From Paludibacter sp. (GTDB taxonomy: Bacteria; Bacteroidota; Bacteroidia; Bacteroidales; Paludibacteraceae): 64,000 bases of DNA. Each line of letters begins with the position of its first letter. The first letter of the stretch is position 1. The notes below the pieces were generated by a model that did not search any database, had not been told where the DNA came from, and saw only the letters and a list, made by a program, of their open reading frames with translations. Location: positions 238,523-302,522 of the forward strand of contig NZ_WASO01000003.1 in assembly GCF_009712605.1 (NCBI RefSeq). Direction: 5' to 3'. Made by a program: the position numbers and the translations under genes. Of the stretch, positions 34,381 through 43,021 are shown piece by piece.

Positions 34381-34838
34381 ATGTGACTCCTTAATGATAT
34401 CGAAGCTGCTGCTTTATCTCTCGATGGCTTCTTTGCTCGAAACACGCACAACTTCAATTCGGCATTGGATGTCCGTAGTTGGGATGATTAATATATTACA
34501 CGACCAGAAACAGGCATCCGGGTGAGTTCGGAAGGCTTCAATATTGTGTTTGTCGATTCGAATACTCATTGCCGGGGCAAAGAGTATTTCAGCAAGGTCG
34601 ACGGAGCCGACCTTGCTTTCGTAGAAGTTGGAGTGAAAGACAAAAACGGTATGCGTTGTCTGCTTGCAAACGATACCACCCGTTTTTTTGTTACAGTGCA
34701 GGCGCCAAGCAACGCGACCTTTATAACGATCCGAATGCTGCCAACTCAAAAGAACATTTGCGGATTGTTGAAATTGAATCTTACGAACGACCTTGATAAT
34801 CTGATTCACAAATTACCACTTAATTCTAATTTATCATG
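34381..34838 (+). pseudogene. Decayed remnant, probably the C-terminal part of a GH2-type glycoside hydrolase
   Basis: An open frame from 34522 to 34839 reads KVDGADLAFVEVGVKDKNG then MRCLLANDTTRFFVTV, which resembles the late immunoglobulin-like domain of GH2 beta-galactosidases (DLTYVTVEVxDKDGNxCPLAxN). About 20 codons later the recognisable sequence continues in another frame (DLYNDPNAANSKEHLRIVEI). Stop codons interrupt the upstream part, and there is no start, signal peptide or catalytic region. It ends at the rhaM start. Decay by truncation plus frameshift is the simplest reading, but the family assignment rests on a short match. Confidence 0.5.
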
Positions 34839-35150
34839 ATACGCACAGCATTCAAAATGTTTCTAAAACCGGGCTTTGAAGCTGAGTACGAAAAACGTCA
34901 CGCTGCCATCTGGCCGCAATTGAAAACACTTCTCAAGGATAGTGGCGTTTATGATTATTCCATTTTCTGGGACAAGGAGACCAATATTCTCTTTGCCGTT
35001 CAAAAGGTAAATGGAGATCAGAGCTCACAGGATCTCGGTAGTACTGAAATCGTACAGAAATGGTGGGCTTACATGGCCGATATTATGGAAACCAACCCTG
35101 ACAATTCGCCTGTTTCCATTCCATTGCCCGAACTGTTTTATATGGAATAA
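34836..35150 (+). CDS. rhaM: L-rhamnose mutarotase
   Basis: A 104-residue single-domain protein of the RhaM (DUF718) family that interconverts the anomers of L-rhamnose. Characteristic elements are MFLKPGFEAEYEKRHAAIWP with the catalytic His, LKDSGVYDYSIFWDKETNILFA, and VQKWWAYMADIMETNPDNSP near the C-terminus. No signal peptide is present, so it works in the cytoplasm. Its presence implies that the locus releases L-rhamnose, as from rhamnogalacturonan I. Other rhamnose catabolism genes (rhaA, rhaB, rhaD) are not in this window. Confidence 0.93.
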   Translation: MIRTAFKMFLKPGFEAEYEKRHAAIWPQLKTLLKDSGVYDYSIFWDKETNILFAVQKVNGDQSSQDLGSTEIVQKWWAYMADIMETNPDNSPVSIPLPELFYME

Positions 35151-35157
35151 AAAAACA

Positions 35158-35192
35158 TCAGGTCGCTTCTCGCATTAGCAGCCTGACTTTTA
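35158..35192 (+). terminator. Weak hairpin after rhaM
   Basis: TCAGG (35158-35162) pairs with CCTGA (35182-35186), extended by a wobble and two inner pairs, followed by CTTTTAAT. Leaky at best; GH2 starts only 20 bases later. Confidence 0.35.
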
Positions 35193-35205
35193 ATAAGCAC
35201 AATCA

Positions 35206-38088
35206 ATGAAACAACGTTTTTGCTCTTTACTGGTGATTAGCACTATCGCACTCATTTCTTTTGCTCAACAAACGATTTCGCTTACCGGCAAATGGCAGTT
35301 CCGCATCGACCGGAACGACGAAGGACTTGACAAAGGCTGGTATACGATTTCAATAGGAGACGAAACCGTACGGTTACCGGGTACCATGTGCGAAAACGGG
35401 AAAGGTGACGATATCACGCTGAAAACCCAGTGGACGGGAAGCCTCTACGACAGCTCCTTCTATTTTAATCCGGCCATGGAAAAATACCGCAAACTGGATA
35501 ATCTGAAGCTGCCCTTCTTTCTCACACCCAACAAACATTACGTGGGAGTGGCCTGGTACCAGCGCGACATTGATATTCCCGAAGAATGGTACGGAAAACC
35601 GCTTTCCCTTTTTCTGGAACGAGCCCATATTCAAACCATGGTTTGGATTGATAATAAATTTATGGGTAATATAATGTCTATGACTACACCTCACCTTTAT
35701 TTTCTTTCACCTTATCTTAAATCAGGCAAGCATCGGCTGACCATTCGCATCGACAACCGACTGAGAACGACGATCGATCCGGGGCAGAATTCGCATAGCG
35801 TGACCGACCAGACTCAAGGTAACTGGAACGGAATCGTAGGGAGGATTGAACTGCAAAGCAGACCTCAGATCCACTTGGAACCTATCAGCGTATTTCCCGA
35901 TCTCAAAAACCGTGTGGCGAAAATCAGTTTCTTGATCCTGAATGAGACGGGAAAGAATCACAAAGGCAATATCGTTTTGTCTGCAAAAAGTTTCAATACC
36001 TCCGATCCACAAACCATCAATCCGGTAACGGTTCCGTTCACTGCCGACAGCCTTATTAAAAAAATAGACATTACGTTGCCTCTGCACGATAAGATGCAGC
36101 TCTGGAGCGAATTTTCGCCTGCACTGTATAAGCTGACGGTTACCCTGAAAAGCGGAGATACAGTCGACTCGCGGGATGTGGAGTTCGGAATGCGTGAAAT
36201 CAAAATCGAAGGGCGCGGAATTTATGTCAACGGCATCCGCACCATGATGCGCGGGACTGTCGAAAACTGCGACTTTCCGCTCACCGGCTACGCTCCGATG
36301 GATCGGGCTTCGTGGGAGACGATTTTCCGCAAGTGCAAATCGTACGGACTCAACGCCATGCGTTTTCATTCCTACTGTCCACCCGAAGCTGCTTTCGAGG
36401 CTGCCGACCGCGTAGGTATTTATCTGCAACCCGAAGGTCCGAGCTGGCCGAATCACAGCACTTCGCTCGGTCAGGGCAAACCGATTGATGCCTATCTGAT
36501 GGACGAGACGATACGAATGACAAGCGAATATGGCAATCACGCGTCGTTTGTGATGCTGGCTGCAGGCAACGAACCACGCGGTAACTGGGTGGCTTGGGTG
36601 AGCAAATTTGTGGATTACTGGAAGGCTACTGACAGCCGTCGTATCTACACCGGAGCCTCCGTTGGAGGTAGCTGGGCATGGCAACCGAAAAATCAGTATC
36701 ATGTCAAAGCTGGTGCGCGCGGTCTTAACTGGGACAAAACCCGGCCCGAATCGATGTCGGACTTCCGCCAAAACATCGACACGGTGAAACAACCCTTTAT
36801 TTCGCACGAAACAGGCCAGTGGTGCGCATTCCCCGACTTTACCGAGATTCCGAAATATACCGGTGTGAAACGGGCTAAGAATTTCGAACTCTTTCAGGAG
36901 AACCTCACCGATAACGACATGGCCGACATGAGCCGCAGATTCCTGATGGCATCGGGCAAACTGCAACTGCTCTGTTATAAGCACGACCTGGAAAAACTTT
37001 ACCGTACACCCGATTATGCTGGCTTTTATTTGCTCGGACTGAATGACTACTCGGGTCAGGGAACAGCATTGGTAGGAGTGCTCAATGTGTTCTGGCAGGA
37101 GAAAGGATATGTCGATTCGCTTTCTTTCCGCCGTTTTTGCAACACCACGGTGCCGCTGGTACGCATGGAGAAATTCGTGTTCAACAACAATGAAACCCTG
37201 AAAGCGGGTGTGGAAGTGGCTCATTACGGAGCCTCCGACCTGAAAGAGACAACTATTCGCTGGAAAGTGAGAGATATGAACGGCAAGGTTGTAGAAGAAG
37301 GTTCACTTTCCAAACAAACCATTCCGGCCGGAAGTCGTTTGGCGCTGGGAAACATTTCGATGGGTCTCTCTAAAATAACCGCTCCGGCAAAGCTGAATCT
37401 GCAGGTGGCCATCGACGGCACTGCATATGCCAACGACTGGAATTTCTGGGTATATCCCGCAACAGTCACCGACAATTCGAAAGGCATTCTTGTTTGCCAC
37501 GAACTGGACGAGACGGCGCAAAAGGTGTTGGCGAAAGGAGGCAAAGTACTGTTGCTCGCCGCCGGAAAAGTGGAATATGGTAAAGAGGTAGTGCAATATT
37601 ACCAGCCTGTTTTCTGGAACACCTCTTGGTTCAAGATGCGTCCGCCGCACACAACCGGCGCCTACATCGAAAACAGCCACCCCATTTTCAAAAACTTCGT
37701 TACCGACGACTGGGGCGATTTGCAATGGTGGGAGCTGCTCAACAAGGCACAAACCATGCAGCTGACCGACTTCCCGAAAGGTTTTCATCCGTTGGTACAA
37801 CCCATCGATACCTGGTTTATCAACCGCAAACTGGGCATGCTTTTCGAAGCGCAGGTAGGTAAAGGCAAGATGGTGGTGTGCAGCATGGATCTTGACAACG
37901 ATCTGGAAAACCGTCCCGTGGCACACCAATTGCGATACTCCATTCTCAACTACATGCAGTCGAAACAGTTTAACCCTCAGTATAAAATTGAGCTTTCAAC
38001 CATCGAAGATATCTTCCGTAAGACAGCCGAAAAGGTGAAGACTTACAGCAAAGATGTCCCCGACGAATTGAAGAAGGGAACACGATAA
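35206..38088 (+). CDS. Glycoside hydrolase family 2 enzyme
   Basis: A 960-residue secreted enzyme with a signal peptide ending around ISFAQQ. It shows the GH2 order: a sugar-binding jelly-roll (about 25-220, WYQRDIDIPEEW), an immunoglobulin-like domain (220-335), and a TIM barrel from about 335. The acid/base glutamate is in AAGNEPRG (E456) and the probable nucleophile in SHETGQW (E535). After the barrel come about 300 residues of further beta-domains. GH2 members act as beta-galactosidases, glucuronidases and others. In this locus a side-chain hydrolase of rhamnogalacturonan is plausible, but the exact activity cannot be read. A strong terminator follows. Confidence 0.9.
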   Translation: MKQRFCSLLVISTIALISFAQQTISLTGKWQFRIDRNDEGLDKGWYTISIGDETVRLPGTMCENGKGDDITLKTQWTGSLYDSSFYFNPAMEKYRKLDNLKLPFFLTPNKHYVGVAWYQRDIDIPEEWYGKPLSLFLERAHIQTMVWIDNKFMGNIMSMTTPHLYFLSPYLKSGKHRLTIRIDNRLRTTIDPGQNSHSVTDQTQGNWNGIVGRIELQSRPQIHLEPISVFPDLKNRVAKISFLILNETGKNHKGNIVLSAKSFNTSDPQTINPVTVPFTADSLIKKIDITLPLHDKMQLWSEFSPALYKLTVTLKSGDTVDSRDVEFGMREIKIEGRGIYVNGIRTMMRGTVENCDFPLTGYAPMDRASWETIFRKCKSYGLNAMRFHSYCPPEAAFEAADRVGIYLQPEGPSWPNHSTSLGQGKPIDAYLMDETIRMTSEYGNHASFVMLAAGNEPRGNWVAWVSKFVDYWKATDSRRIYTGASVGGSWAWQPKNQYHVKAGARGLNWDKTRPESMSDFRQNIDTVKQPFISHETGQWCAFPDFTEIPKYTGVKRAKNFELFQENLTDNDMADMSRRFLMASGKLQLLCYKHDLEKLYRTPDYAGFYLLGLNDYSGQGTALVGVLNVFWQEKGYVDSLSFRRFCNTTVPLVRMEKFVFNNNETLKAGVEVAHYGASDLKETTIRWKVRDMNGKVVEEGSLSKQTIPAGSRLALGNISMGLSKITAPAKLNLQVAIDGTAYANDWNFWVYPATVTDNSKGILVCHELDETAQKVLAKGGKVLLLAAGKVEYGKEVVQYYQPVFWNTSWFKMRPPHTTGAYIENSHPIFKNFVTDDWGDLQWWELLNKAQTMQLTDFPKGFHPLVQPIDTWFINRKLGMLFEAQVGKGKMVVCSMDLDNDLENRPVAHQLRYSILNYMQSKQFNPQYKIELSTIEDIFRKTAEKVKTYSKDVPDELKKGTR

Positions 38089-38103
38089 TCATAAAAATAA
38101 TTT

Positions 38104-38139
38104 GAGAGTCTCGTTTTAAGCGAGGCTCTCATTTTTTTT
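38104..38139 (+). terminator. Rho-independent terminator after the GH2 gene
   Basis: GAGAGTCTCG (38104-38113) pairs with CGAGGCTCTC (38121-38130) through one G-T wobble, followed by ATTTTTTTT. It closes the polysaccharide utilisation locus. Confidence 0.85.
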
Positions 38140-38212
38140 ATGCTTGAAAGAGAAAAGAACCGAAATTCTTCTCTTTGCTATTTCACAACCGATATTTGAC
38201 TCTGACCTTTCG

Positions 38213-38248
38213 AAAAAAAATAAGGCCGTCATGTAAATGACGGCCTTA
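38213..38248 (-). terminator. Terminator of the aspartate aminotransferase gene
   Basis: TAAGGCCGTCAT (38221-38232) and ATGACGGCCTTA (38237-38248) are perfectly complementary around a 4-base loop. On the minus strand eight T follow. It faces the GH2 terminator and could also stop read-through from the plus strand. Confidence 0.85.
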
Positions 38249-38269
38249 CAAAACTAACACCTAAGATAC

Positions 38270-39463
38270 TTATACAAGCTTTGACAACGCATCTTTGATG
38301 CGAGCCATCGCCTTTTCGATATTTTCGTCGGAAGTTGCATACGACATGCGGATGCAATTGGGAGCGCCAAACGCATTACCACCCACGCAGGCCACTTTTG
38401 CCTCGTCGAGAAGGTACATTGCCAAATCGGCAGCTGTTTCTATTTTGTTTCCGTTGAATGATTTGCCTAAGTAATAACTGCAATCAGGGAATATGTAAAA
38501 TGCTCCCGTGGGATTGTTTACTTTGAAACCCGGAACTTCTTTTGCCAGTTTCACAATCAGATCGCGACGGCGTTGGAAAGCCACACGCATTTCGGTAACA
38601 CAGCTTTGGTCGCCTTTGTAAGCAGCCACGGCAGCTTTCTGAGCGATTGAGCAGGGACCTGAAGTATACTGACCCTGCAATTTGTTGATGGCGCCAACCA
38701 CCCATTTCGGACCAGCAATCCAGCCGAGACGCCAGCCTGTCATTGCATAGCCTTTTGACACACCATTCACAATCACCACGCGTTCGCGAACGTTTTCGAA
38801 TTGTGCGATGCTTTCGTGCTGACCCAGGTAGTTGATGTGTTCGTATATTTCATCGGAAATGATTACGATCTGAGGATATTTTGCCAACACATCAGCCAAC
38901 CCTTTCAATTCTTCTTTGGTATAAACGCTACCGGTAGGATTTGAAGGAGAGCAGAGAATGATGGCTTTTGTTTTTGGAGTAATGGCAGCTTCGAGTTGGG
39001 CAGGAGTAATTTTGAAGTCCTGATCGATACTTGCTTCAACCACAACGTTAACCCCTTCGGCCAGTTTCACCATTTCCACGTAACTTACCCAGTAAGGAGC
39101 AGGAATGATCACCTCGTCGCCGGGGCCTACCACGCTGAGAACAACGTTGCAAACAGATTGCTTTGCACCATTGGAGCAAAGAATTTGATCCGGTTTATAT
39201 GTCAAACCATTCTCTTTTTCAAGTTTTTCACTGATAGCCTGACGCAGGTCGAGGTATCCGGGTACGGGTGAATAGAATGAAAAATTATCATCAACCGCTT
39301 TTTTGGCTGCCGCTTTTATGTGGTCAGGAGTGTTGAAGTCGGGTTCCCCGACACTCAGGTTAATCACATCGAAGCCTTGAGCTTTCAGTTCGGCGCTTTT
39401 TTGAGACATCGCCAACGTCTCAGATGGTGATAATGCGTTAATACGCGCAGATAATTGGTTCAT
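38270..39463 (-). CDS. aspC: Aspartate aminotransferase (class I, PLP-dependent)
   Basis: A 397-residue aminotransferase of the I-gamma type found in many Bacteria. SVGEPDFNTPDHIK is the flexible N-terminal arm and substrate region, CSPSNPTGSVY the Asn-binding block, SDEIYEHINY the Asp that binds the pyridine nitrogen, and NGVSKGYAMTGWRLG holds the PLP lysine (K237). It links glutamate and oxaloacetate to aspartate. It is a single-gene unit with its own promoter and terminator. Confidence 0.93.
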   Translation of the reverse strand: MNQLSARINALSPSETLAMSQKSAELKAQGFDVINLSVGEPDFNTPDHIKAAAKKAVDDNFSFYSPVPGYLDLRQAISEKLEKENGLTYKPDQILCSNGAKQSVCNVVLSVVGPGDEVIIPAPYWVSYVEMVKLAEGVNVVVEASIDQDFKITPAQLEAAITPKTKAIILCSPSNPTGSVYTKEELKGLADVLAKYPQIVIISDEIYEHINYLGQHESIAQFENVRERVVIVNGVSKGYAMTGWRLGWIAGPKWVVGAINKLQGQYTSGPCSIAQKAAVAAYKGDQSCVTEMRVAFQRRRDLIVKLAKEVPGFKVNNPTGAFYIFPDCSYYLGKSFNGNKIETAADLAMYLLDEAKVACVGGNAFGAPNCIRMSYATSDENIEKAMARIKDALSKLV

Positions 39464-39560
39464 AAATTATATATAAATGGAATTCTCGGGTGAAATATCC
39501 GACTCGTTGAATGACCCGGATTTTACATGTGCGTGGAAATTGGTTGACCAAAAACCATGC

Positions 39561-39592
39561 AAAGGTACTCATTTTTACTAAGCCAGTCAAAT
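39561..39592 (-). promoter_or_regulatory. Promoter of the aspartate aminotransferase gene
   Basis: On the minus strand TTTG (39592-39589), a 20-base spacer and TACCTTTG (39568-39561) fit the Bacteroidota consensus exactly. The start codon lies about 100 bases downstream. Confidence 0.65.
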
Positions 39593-39637
39593 AAAAAAGA
39601 CACGGAAAACCACTTTTTTACACCAAAAATTTCTCTG

Positions 39638-40921
39638 TCAGAACCGACGCTGATAAGAAACCGATATTTCCACTTGATTCCCTTTTTGTCCAACATGATA
39701 TTCCTGATTTAGCAAAGAAGCCGATATCGAGAAGACATTGAGCTTTTTAATGCTTCTTTTCAATCCTAAAGTTGCGCTTTTCGAAATAAGTTTGACATTG
39801 CCATTATTGTATGCAAGCACTGCATTCGCATCATCTGGGGACAAGCCATAGCCGATGTTGCCATAAAAATAATCGTCCGCTCCACCTACATAATAACGAA
39901 CAGTGCCTGTATATGAATGAGATATGTTGTGATTACCGGGCACTAGAGTTACTCTTGCGTTAAACAAAAAGCTTTTATAATATTTTGAAAGTCCACCGAC
40001 ATAAATCCAGGTTGAGTTGCTGAAATTCAGATATCTGAATCCTAATTCGAGCTCAAAACTCTTGGGCAGCGTAGCATACAGCGACGCTCCTGCTCTGTAG
40101 TGAGGGAACACCGATGATACGTCAGACAAGCCCAAATTTGTATAGGCGTACAGGCCTTTCATTATGTGAGGATAAGCATCGATTTCGGCTTGAAAAGCAG
40201 TGTTGCCAAATCGTTTGCCGTAATTGACCCGTCCAGTTATGGAGCCCAATGAGGTAAAACGGGTATAATCGACATTAATGATTTGCCATGGCGATTTGTG
40301 CAAATAATCGCCATATCCATGATCGAACCAGGTAAAATCATAACCGACACTGACTTTATTGAGGGATGCAGCATCGGTAATGTCCAGAATAAGAGACCGC
40401 ACATCGGTATTCGCAGGGTTTTTTTGAAGCAGCACAAGTGCCGTCTGATAAGCCTCCATATATCTTTTCTCCGATTTCAGTATCTTTATCTTTTTAATCA
40501 ATAAGTCAGTCGAACCCGGATGGTACTGCAAGCCCTGATCACAATAAGTCAATGCAACCTTGTTATTGTCACTCCAGTATTCCAGATCAGTCAACGCAAG
40601 AGCAGCATCCTCGGAATCCGGTTTTTGTTTCAGTACAGTCAATAACTCAGTTCTCGCACTATCCGGTTTCCCGTTCCAAGTGTAAAGACGCCCTAAAAAC
40701 ACTCTTATGTCATCATATTTAGGACTTTGTAACAATGCCTGACGGGATAATTGGATAGCCAACGGATAATTTTTCTGCTTAAATGCGGCATCTCTGGCAT
40801 TGTGAAACAAAGAGTCAGAGCTCAGTCCGGTTTGTCCAAATACCGGTATACTAAACAAACTTGTTATCAGAATAACAAAAAATCTGTAGGGTGTTATTTT
40901 CAATATAAAGGAAGTATTCAT
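39638..40921 (-). CDS. YaiO-family outer-membrane beta-barrel protein with TPR repeats
   Basis: A 427-residue exported protein. After a signal peptide (FFVILITSLFSIPVFGQ), residues about 35-190 form TPR-like repeats (KNYPLAIQLSRQALLQSP, SEDAALALTDLEYWSDN). Residues 195-427 are the YaiO barrel: alternating aromatic strands, TGRVNYGKRFGNTAFQAEID and a C-terminal phenylalanine (VSYQRRF). TPR plus barrel is also the layout of PgaA-type exopolysaccharide exporters, so a role in export or anchoring of a polymer is likely given the adjacent synthase. It is the last gene of the cluster. A second, broken copy lies at its upstream end. Confidence 0.87.
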   Translation of the reverse strand: MNTSFILKITPYRFFVILITSLFSIPVFGQTGLSSDSLFHNARDAAFKQKNYPLAIQLSRQALLQSPKYDDIRVFLGRLYTWNGKPDSARTELLTVLKQKPDSEDAALALTDLEYWSDNNKVALTYCDQGLQYHPGSTDLLIKKIKILKSEKRYMEAYQTALVLLQKNPANTDVRSLILDITDAASLNKVSVGYDFTWFDHGYGDYLHKSPWQIINVDYTRFTSLGSITGRVNYGKRFGNTAFQAEIDAYPHIMKGLYAYTNLGLSDVSSVFPHYRAGASLYATLPKSFELELGFRYLNFSNSTWIYVGGLSKYYKSFLFNARVTLVPGNHNISHSYTGTVRYYVGGADDYFYGNIGYGLSPDDANAVLAYNNGNVKLISKSATLGLKRSIKKLNVFSISASLLNQEYHVGQKGNQVEISVSYQRRF

Positions 40922-40950
40922 AGCGATTCATGTTAAAAATCAGTACAACA

Positions 40951-42969
40951 TCAATATTTATGTAATAGGCTGTCCGGCACCAGCTTTTTGTGTGCCAGCA
41001 TCGCCCTGTTTCTTTGAATAAATCGATCAAGCAACGACTGTAATTTATGTTGTTGGTCATTATCGTTCACCGGATCAAGCCCCATGTTTGCCGATAGCTT
41101 AAACACTGTGTTGCCACTCAACATATAATTGCCTGATAAATATTCGCTGACGCCCTGTTTAGTAGGTATCAAAGGATAATTACTGGCATTCCTGAAATAA
41201 CGCGCAGTATCCAGACCGGCACCTAACCAGGTCACCAATGCAGGAGCTTTTGTTCCATATTGTTTTTTCTGGTAAGCTAATATAGAAGGTGTAATATCCA
41301 GATGCGAAACTACGGCAGAGAATTTGGACGGGCGCTTCAGCAACGGGCTATACACGATTAGCGGCACATGGTACCGGTCAATTTTGGTACTCAATGGAAT
41401 GTCCGGCATCCGGTGGTCGCCCGTAATAATGAAAACCGTGTTACTAAAAGATGGTTTGGAAGCATAGTTTTTGAAAAAATGGCGCAAAGCATCGTCAAGA
41501 TAGAGCACGCTTGCAAATTGCGGTTTATATGCACGATGCTCTTTTATCGAAGCTGCATCCAATTTTAGATCCTGCAATCGTTTTTCAAACAGGACATTAT
41601 ATTTTTCCTGATCATTCACTAGAAAAGGATTGTGCGTTGCAACCGTGAGCAAAATATTGATTTTTGGCTGTTTACTCGTTTTTTCATACTCCTGAAGATA
41701 AAACCGGAACAATTCGGCATCGCCATAGCCCCACGAAAATCCGTCAGAATTGGCTGGTAACTTTTTGTAAGAGCCATTGAACTTATGTAAATCGTATATG
41801 CCGTTAATGTTCTGCTTCTTCAGAAACAAGTTCATATTATCAAACTTCGAATCGCCTCCGTAGTAAAAGAAAGAACGATAACCATTCGTCTGGAGAATGT
41901 TAATCAGACCCAAATAAGAAGGCATTTGATCTCCCAATTCAGCAAAGCCGTTTGTGGCGTACGGCAGCGAAGCCAGCATCGAAGGTAAAACCTCAAATGT
42001 TCTACCGGCCGTGCTAATGCAGTTTTCCCAATAAAGGCTGTGCCGTGAAAGTGAATCAAGAAATGGCGTAAAACTATGCAGATAAGCGTTGTCGTTTGAA
42101 AATGCCCGGCCAAGTCCTTCCACAATTATAAAAACATAGTCGGGAGAGTCCTTGCCCTTCCGGATAAAAGAAGAGAGTACATCTTTTGTATTGTCGGGAT
42201 GCAAAAAGGCAAAATGCTCTGCATCAGGATAATTGAAATCATTTGCATTGTGAGTCAATTCTTTCGCACCCGTGGCCATTTCAACACTATTGCCTCCACC
42301 ATTGTGAGACAAATAAGCAAAAGTTGCATCGTAAAAAAAAGCAGATTTATTAAGTGCCAGATTATTATCATATTCTGACCCGAAATTGTATGCCAACGCA
42401 TGTGTGGATCCCTTGAAAAAAAGAACTAAAAAGCAAAGTGCCACTAAGCTTGCATTCAGCTTAATTCCTGTATTAATGCGACGGGGGAAATAGATGAACA
42501 ACAAAACAATAAGCGCGGTTACCAATAGCAACTTTATCAACATATCAAGGCTGATACCTGCACTGACGGTTTGCCTCACTTCTGCAACAGAGTAATAATA
42601 CAGGTCGGCTCCCAAAGGATTCAGTACGACTGAAAAATACTTAACCAGCAACAAATGACCGATACAAAGAAGAATAAACAATGCCAGCATCAGCCTCTTT
42701 GTTATTTTTGCTGAAAGAAGAGCTGTGATGAAAAGTATAACAAACAAACAAGCTCCGGCTGTTAAAGAGAAGCCCAAGTCGGATAAAAGCGCTGACCCCA
42801 TAAACCGAAACAAATGATCCCGGATATGTTGATCGAATTGGGCCATCGCAAGCTCGTATATTCTTAGTAATATGATGAATGTGAAGAAAACTGCCATAAA
42901 CGAAGCAAAATTCTTCATCAGATCACTCATTTTAGCTTTAATAGATAAATGGGTGTTATTTTCTTGCAT
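40951..42969 (-). CDS. LtaS-like membrane phosphotransferase/sulfatase-fold protein
   Basis: A 672-residue protein with five predicted membrane segments in the first 190 residues (about 21-39, 62-85, 91-110, 143-161, 172-187) and a large extracytoplasmic alkaline-phosphatase-superfamily domain. VFIIVEGLG has the metal-binding Glu (E284), STAGRTFEVLPS the nucleophile Thr (T324), and FIITGDHRMPD the Asp/His metal pair, the same pattern as lipoteichoic acid synthase and phosphoethanolamine/phosphoglycerol transferases. In this cluster it may decorate the exopolysaccharide with a phospho group. It lies 30 bases from the YaiO gene and 52 from the GT2 gene. Confidence 0.87.
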   Translation of the reverse strand: MQENNTHLSIKAKMSDLMKNFASFMAVFFTFIILLRIYELAMAQFDQHIRDHLFRFMGSALLSDLGFSLTAGACLFVILFITALLSAKITKRLMLALFILLCIGHLLLVKYFSVVLNPLGADLYYYSVAEVRQTVSAGISLDMLIKLLLVTALIVLLFIYFPRRINTGIKLNASLVALCFLVLFFKGSTHALAYNFGSEYDNNLALNKSAFFYDATFAYLSHNGGGNSVEMATGAKELTHNANDFNYPDAEHFAFLHPDNTKDVLSSFIRKGKDSPDYVFIIVEGLGRAFSNDNAYLHSFTPFLDSLSRHSLYWENCISTAGRTFEVLPSMLASLPYATNGFAELGDQMPSYLGLINILQTNGYRSFFYYGGDSKFDNMNLFLKKQNINGIYDLHKFNGSYKKLPANSDGFSWGYGDAELFRFYLQEYEKTSKQPKINILLTVATHNPFLVNDQEKYNVLFEKRLQDLKLDAASIKEHRAYKPQFASVLYLDDALRHFFKNYASKPSFSNTVFIITGDHRMPDIPLSTKIDRYHVPLIVYSPLLKRPSKFSAVVSHLDITPSILAYQKKQYGTKAPALVTWLGAGLDTARYFRNASNYPLIPTKQGVSEYLSGNYMLSGNTVFKLSANMGLDPVNDNDQQHKLQSLLDRFIQRNRAMLAHKKLVPDSLLHKY

Positions 42970-43021
42970 ATAATTTCTAAATTTTAAAATGAATATAAAT
43001 ATCTCTATATAGCATATATAA

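Noticed and set aside
34522-34839. A 105-codon open frame before rhaM as a genuine small gene
   Set aside because: Its first half resembles an internal piece of a hydrolase domain, the similarity continues in a different frame, and it overlaps the rhaM start. A pseudogene is the better reading.
35722-37224. A 500-codon open frame on the minus strand
   Set aside because: It is entirely antisense to the catalytic part of the GH2 gene, has Cys/His-rich composition without any recognisable domain, and shares the codon phase of a shadow frame.
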